The notes beneath the pieces are model-generated. The model ran no database searches and was not told the DNA's origin. It saw nothing but the letters and a program-made list of their open reading frames with translations. Of a stretch of DNA of 9,068 nt, positions 5,852 to 9,068 are shown piece by piece. Position 1 is the first letter of the stretch. The number at the start of each line of letters is the position of its first letter. Position numbers and translations under genes: made by a program. The stretch is from assembly GCA_003643975.1 (NCBI GenBank), contig QNAR01000050.1:1-9068 (forward strand), read 5' to 3'. Source of the DNA: Thermotogae bacterium (GTDB lineage Bacteria; Thermotogota; Thermotogae; Petrotogales; Kosmotogaceae).

Positions 5852-6563
5852 GATTCTGGGACATCGGGGCATGGGAAAAGGGGAAGGGGAAAATAGCCTT
5901 CTCTCTCTTATCAGAGCAACTCAACTTGGTGCCGATGGTGTTGAAACCGATGTTTGGCTCACAAAAGACGGTTCATTGATCCTCACTCATGATGAAGATT
6001 TGAAAAGGCTGTTTGGCGTTGATATAAAAATAAAAGAGGTGAGCTATAAAGAACTCAAGAAAGCGAGGCTCATATCGGACGAAAAGCTCACAACCCTAGA
6101 AAAGGCCTATCTTGAACTCCCGGATGATGTGGTTATCAACGTGGAAATCAAAGATCCAGATGCTGCCCGATTTGTTGTCCCGCTGGTCAAAAGCTTTGAT
6201 GCATTGGAAAGAACTGTTTTTTCTTCTTTTATCCACGAGTGCTTATCTGAAGTGAGAAAAGCCGATCCCAAAGCCAAAATCGGTCTTTTAATAGGCGAGG
6301 ATGCAGAGGGCAAGGGACTGGAATACATCGAAGAACTCATTGGGCATTACGCTCCTTTTTCCCTCCACCTGCCAGTCCAGATTTTTGAAAGGTTTGGCTT
6401 GAAGATAGGCTTGGAACTGCTGAAAGGCTTTCGCGATGAAGGCATAAAAATCGCGCTCTGGACATTGAATGACCCCGAATTGGCTTTGAAGGTCAAAACT
6501 CAATGTGATTATCTGATCACCGATAATTTGATGTCAATGCTTGCAATTAAAGGCAGAAGATAG
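5844..6563 (+). CDS. Glycerophosphodiester phosphodiesterase family protein
   Basis: This is a TIM-barrel hydrolase that splits glycerophosphodiesters, the deacylated phospholipid head groups, to sn-glycerol 3-phosphate and an alcohol. No signal peptide is visible, so it is probably cytoplasmic (UgpQ-like). From ATG at 5844 (239 aa, typical) the GDPD signature is clear: H7-R8-G9, then E16-N17, E34 and D36 in GVETDVWLTKDG, H49 in LTHDED, and E101/K103 in NVEIKD. WTLND and DYLITDN follow near the C-terminus. These are the expected acid/base His pair and metal ligands. An ATG at 5835 touches the SD (AGGAG, 5830-5834) and is too close. ATG at 5844 has 9-base spacing and gives the standard MLKILGHRG opening. 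It overlaps the DUF1858 stop (ATGCTTAA), implying coupled translation. Confidence 0.92.
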   Translation: MLKILGHRGMGKGEGENSLLSLIRATQLGADGVETDVWLTKDGSLILTHDEDLKRLFGVDIKIKEVSYKELKKARLISDEKLTTLEKAYLELPDDVVINVEIKDPDAARFVVPLVKSFDALERTVFSSFIHECLSEVRKADPKAKIGLLIGEDAEGKGLEYIEELIGHYAPFSLHLPVQIFERFGLKIGLELLKGFRDEGIKIALWTLNDPELALKVKTQCDYLITDNLMSMLAIKGRR

Positions 6564-6579
6564 AGGTTGGTGTCTCTGA

Positions 6580-7347
6580 ATGCTTTACTTTGAAAAGTTT
6601 TTAAGTGCTTTTCTTACACCACCCGGGATAATTATCGTCATCTTACTTATAACGGGCATAATCAGTCTTAAAAAAGCATTAGCTACTTACCAGAAAATAC
6701 TGGCGTATATCGTGGTTCTGACCACTTTATTTCTTTATTTATTAAGTACGGGTGTCGGGACGATTTTGTATGTAAAACCCCTTGAGCAAGCTTATTCCCC
6801 TCCTTCTCTGGATTTGCTTCAAGATCATGATGCTATTGTTGTTCTGGGAGGGGGAATAATTCTTGGAAACGGAGAGGTGGAATTGGGTCCTCACACCTTA
6901 AAACGTCTTTTGAAGGGGTTTGAGCTTTATAAGAAACTTGACAAGCCAATTGTTCTAACCGGAGGCTCCCCTCTTGGAAGAGACTCTTTGACAGAGGCAG
7001 AAGTTATGGCAACGGTGCTTGAGGAATGGGGTGTTGATTATAAAGACATCATAATTGACAAATCAGCAAGAACAACCGCTGAAAATGCCTTACAGGTTTC
7101 AGAGATTTTCAGGGCAAAAAGATGGGCCAAGGTTATACTCGTTACCTCTGCCGTTCATATGAAAAGAGCCATCGATACCTTTCAAAGAAATGCCATTAGT
7201 GTTTCCGCTTATCCAACGGATTATCTATATGACTATGCTTCTTTGAGCTGGGTGGATTTTTTGCCCGGGAAAGATGCATTGGAAGCCAACATAAGTGGCA
7301 TTCACGAATTCATTGGTCAGATATGGTACAAAATTCAAGGCAGGTGA
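6580..7347 (+). CDS. ElyC/YdcF family membrane protein (DUF218)
   Basis: This 255-aa protein has two N-terminal membrane segments (about 13-30 and 40-60) followed by a DUF218 domain (about 84-235). The size and layout are those of E. coli ElyC, a factor affecting peptidoglycan/lipid-carrier metabolism in the envelope. Conserved DUF218 points are DAIVVLGGG at 84-92, IVLTGGS at 124-130, EAE at 139-141, RTTAENA at 164-170 and VTSAVHMKRA at 188-197. The chemistry of the family is not settled. The start ATG at 6580 has only a moderate SD (TTGGTG, 6567-6572) and lies 16 bases after the GDPD stop. The downstream peptidase follows after 6 bases. Placement beside a phosphodiesterase suggests an envelope or lipid-turnover role, which is inference. 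Confidence 0.88.
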   Translation: MLYFEKFLSAFLTPPGIIIVILLITGIISLKKALATYQKILAYIVVLTTLFLYLLSTGVGTILYVKPLEQAYSPPSLDLLQDHDAIVVLGGGIILGNGEVELGPHTLKRLLKGFELYKKLDKPIVLTGGSPLGRDSLTEAEVMATVLEEWGVDYKDIIIDKSARTTAENALQVSEIFRAKRWAKVILVTSAVHMKRAIDTFQRNAISVSAYPTDYLYDYASLSWVDFLPGKDALEANISGIHEFIGQIWYKIQGR

Positions 7348-7353
7348 ATATCC

Positions 7354-8646
7354 ATGTGCGATACGATTGTTATAACACCCAAGATCACTGGAAGCAAAAT
7401 GCTTTTTGCAAAAAACAGTGACAGGGAACCCAATGAACCACAAGCCATGGTATTCTACCCTTCACAGGTTCATGAGGAAAAAGAGCTCTCCGCAACTTAT
7501 ATTGATATTCCACAGGTCAGAAGAACAAAAGCCTTTTTGCTTTCAAAGCCTTCCTGGATCTGGGGTGGGGAAATGGGTATCAATGAGGACAATGTGGTAA
7601 TAGGAAATGAAGCCGTGTTTACCAAAGAACATGTGTCAGAAAAGGGACTTCTCGGAATGGACATTCTCAGGATAGCCCTTGAAAGGGCTTCGTCAGCTGA
7701 TGCGGCTCTCAATATTATTACCACTTTGATTGGAAACCCGGGACAGGGTGGAAACGGGGGTTTTACCAAAAGATTGATGTACCACAATTCTTTCATTATA
7801 GCTGACAGGGAAAAAGCATGGGTCCTTGAAACAGCGGGCAAGTACTGGGCTGCAAAAAAAGTTGATGCCATTGGTACCATATCCAACGCCCTTAGCATTG
7901 GAAATGACTTCGATATGATTCATCCAGAAGCAATTGAACATGCGGTAAAAAAGCGCTGGTGCAAAAGTGTGGATGACTTTGAATTCAACAAAGCCTTTGG
8001 TAAAGGACTGTATGCCCTGTTCTCTGGTGGGCGGTTCAGAAAAGAGCGTACGGAAAAGCTGATCAGGGACAAGCTGCCCCTGTTAACCGTCAAAGAGATA
8101 TTCGAGATATTAAGGGACCACGGGGACACTCAAAATATAACGAGAGGATCCATGAAAACTGTGTGCATGCATGCTGGCGGCATAATTTCAAGCCAAACAA
8201 CCGCTTCGATGGTCTGTGAAATAGATGACATCACAACAGTGTGGGTAACCAACAACAGTGCCCCTTGTTTGTCGGTATTTAAACCCGTCTGGTTTAACAA
8301 TGAAGAGAGTACGTTGCCTTATAAAACAGAAGAAGATGGCTTAAAACATTGGTATCATGGAGAACGTTTTTACAGAAACGCTCTTAAGAACTATCTAAAA
8401 GCCCGTGAATATTTCAAAGAGACTGCGAGCAACTATGAGTTAGAACTGCAGGAGAGAGTCAATACAATTTTCGAGGAAGGCACTCCTGATTTTGAAAAAT
8501 TGAAAGACCTTTCAAGGGAGGCTTTTGAAAAAAGCTGGAAAATCGTTAACAGCTTAATCGACAAAACTTCGGATATGCCTCCGGGGAAACGTTCGCTGTA
8601 TTTCAAGCTGTATTGGTTAATGCAAAACAGAGAATTCAAGGGTTAA
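7354..8646 (+). CDS. C69 family (secernin-like) peptidase
   Basis: This is an N-terminal-nucleophile hydrolase of the C69/secernin group, 430 aa and of normal length. The protein opens MCDTIVITPK, and removal of Met1 would expose Cys2 as the catalytic nucleophile without a long propeptide. Family landmarks follow: AKNSDREPNE at 19-28, PSWIWGGEMGINE at 66-78 and GNEAVFTKE at 84-92, then GGFTKRLMYHNSFIIAD and SNALSIGNDFD in the middle. Bacterial relatives include dipeptidases, while secernins themselves often have no proven peptidase activity. The C-terminal ~100 residues are Lys/Glu-rich helices. The SD AGGTGA (7342-7347) spans the stop codon of the preceding gene, 6 bases before ATG. No signal peptide is seen, so cytoplasmic peptide degradation is likely. 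It is the last gene of the plus-strand operon, and no clear terminator follows. Confidence 0.9.
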   Translation: MCDTIVITPKITGSKMLFAKNSDREPNEPQAMVFYPSQVHEEKELSATYIDIPQVRRTKAFLLSKPSWIWGGEMGINEDNVVIGNEAVFTKEHVSEKGLLGMDILRIALERASSADAALNIITTLIGNPGQGGNGGFTKRLMYHNSFIIADREKAWVLETAGKYWAAKKVDAIGTISNALSIGNDFDMIHPEAIEHAVKKRWCKSVDDFEFNKAFGKGLYALFSGGRFRKERTEKLIRDKLPLLTVKEIFEILRDHGDTQNITRGSMKTVCMHAGGIISSQTTASMVCEIDDITTVWVTNNSAPCLSVFKPVWFNNEESTLPYKTEEDGLKHWYHGERFYRNALKNYLKAREYFKETASNYELELQERVNTIFEEGTPDFEKLKDLSREAFEKSWKIVNSLIDKTSDMPPGKRSLYFKLYWLMQNREFKG

Positions 8647-8655
8647 CACATCTAT

Positions 8656-9068
8656 CTAAAGACCCTTCAAATAAGGGTTCTGCCTGAGAATATTTACCGC
8701 TTTTGCCGGAGAGCCATGGCCTGGAAAAACCTCCAGTTCAGGATTTTTCTCAAGCAATCCTTTTAACAGTTTCAGTGATTCAAGAAGTTTCTCTTCACTC
8801 CCTCCCGGTAAGTCCGTTCTTCCAATGGAATCGCTGAATAATGTATCACCGGTGAAAAGGTATTTTTTCATGTACAAAAAGCACACTGAGCCTGGTGTGT
8901 GACCCGGCGTTTTGATTACTTCAAAACCATCTGGTAGGTTCTTTTCATTTAAAATGTTGAAACTATCAAGCTCCAAAGGTTTCATGGGATAGTAAAGTGA
9001 AAGATTGCTCCTGGGATTGTTGACAAAATCAACGCTTTCATTGAAGAAGAGATTGGCTTTCGCAAAAT
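8656..9068 (-). CDS. Metallo-beta-lactamase-fold hydrolase (glyoxalase II-like), 5' end outside the window
   Basis: At least 136 residues of the C-terminal part of an MBL-fold metallohydrolase are present. Visible metal-site motifs are PGHTPGS (His), FTGDTLF (Asp) followed by SIGRTDLPGGS, and FPGHG (His). The GRTDLPGGS stretch is typical of the YcbL/hydroxyacylglutathione hydrolase-like group. The HxHxDH motif must lie beyond the right edge. An internal ATG at 8985 could be mistaken for a start. However, the frame stays open to 9068 with family-like sequence (VDFVNNPRSNLSLYYP) before it, so the gene continues off the window. A full-length member would be about 200 aa. It converges with the peptidase gene, 9 bases away. 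Substrate unknown; thioester hydrolysis is the family default. Confidence 0.9.
   Translation of the reverse strand, partial: FAKANLFFNESVDFVNNPRSNLSLYYPMKPLELDSFNILNEKNLPDGFEVIKTPGHTPGSVCFLYMKKYLFTGDTLFSDSIGRTDLPGGSEEKLLESLKLLKGLLEKNPELEVFPGHGSPAKAVNILRQNPYLKGL

Noticed and set aside
8662..8678. Hairpin ACCCTT/AAGGGT as a terminator at the convergent junction
   Set aside because: A perfect 6-bp stem lies inside the last codons of the MBL gene, but neither strand has a T run after it.

Overview
The window carries two divergent protein-coding operons, the 3' part of a further gene at the right edge, and about 550 bases of repeat-rich, apparently gene-free DNA at the left. Base composition is moderate (mid-40s % G+C by eye). 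The proteins are rich in Lys and Glu, genes are tightly packed or overlapping, and Shine-Dalgarno (SD) sequences are strong. Fe-S-rich flavoenzymes, a DUF1858 protein and a secernin-like peptidase fit an anaerobic or thermophilic bacterium. A member of the Thermotogota (Kosmotoga/Mesotoga-like) is my best guess, but it rests on protein 'feel' and cannot be proven from this window.

Left (1-546): no supportable gene. Four kinds of repeat follow one another: GAGTTATGA-type direct repeats, a 28-bp-period direct repeat, a tandem array of three mini-hairpins whose stems differ by compensatory changes, and two ~52-bp G/C-skewed units containing TAAACCCTA. A strong hairpin terminator (547-575) closes the region.

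Minus-strand operon (5451 down to 584): gamma, alpha and beta subunits of a multi-cofactor, Fe-S/flavin amine (most likely proline) dehydrogenase, followed by L-glutamate gamma-semialdehyde (P5C) dehydrogenase. Together they would oxidise proline to glutamate: the flavoenzyme makes pyrroline-5-carboxylate and sends electrons through several Fe-S clusters to an unknown acceptor, then the last enzyme reduces NAD+. The three dehydrogenase-subunit genes overlap. All four genes appear to start with TTG or GTG, and SD placement argues that the longest open frames of alpha, beta and the P5C dehydrogenase over-extend the N-termini.

Divergent control region (5452-5599): back-to-back candidate promoters, the plus-strand one with a perfect extended -10, and an inverted repeat over the plus-strand -35.

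Plus-strand operon (5600-8646): a DUF1858 domain protein lacking the usual first Cys, a glycerophosphodiester phosphodiesterase, an ElyC/YdcF-like DUF218 membrane protein, and a secernin-type C69 peptidase. Spacings are -8, 16 and 6 bases. The set suggests turnover or maintenance of envelope material and peptides, but no single pathway is proven.

Right edge: a convergent minus-strand metallo-beta-lactamase-fold hydrolase, 9 bases from the peptidase gene, runs off the window at its 5' end.
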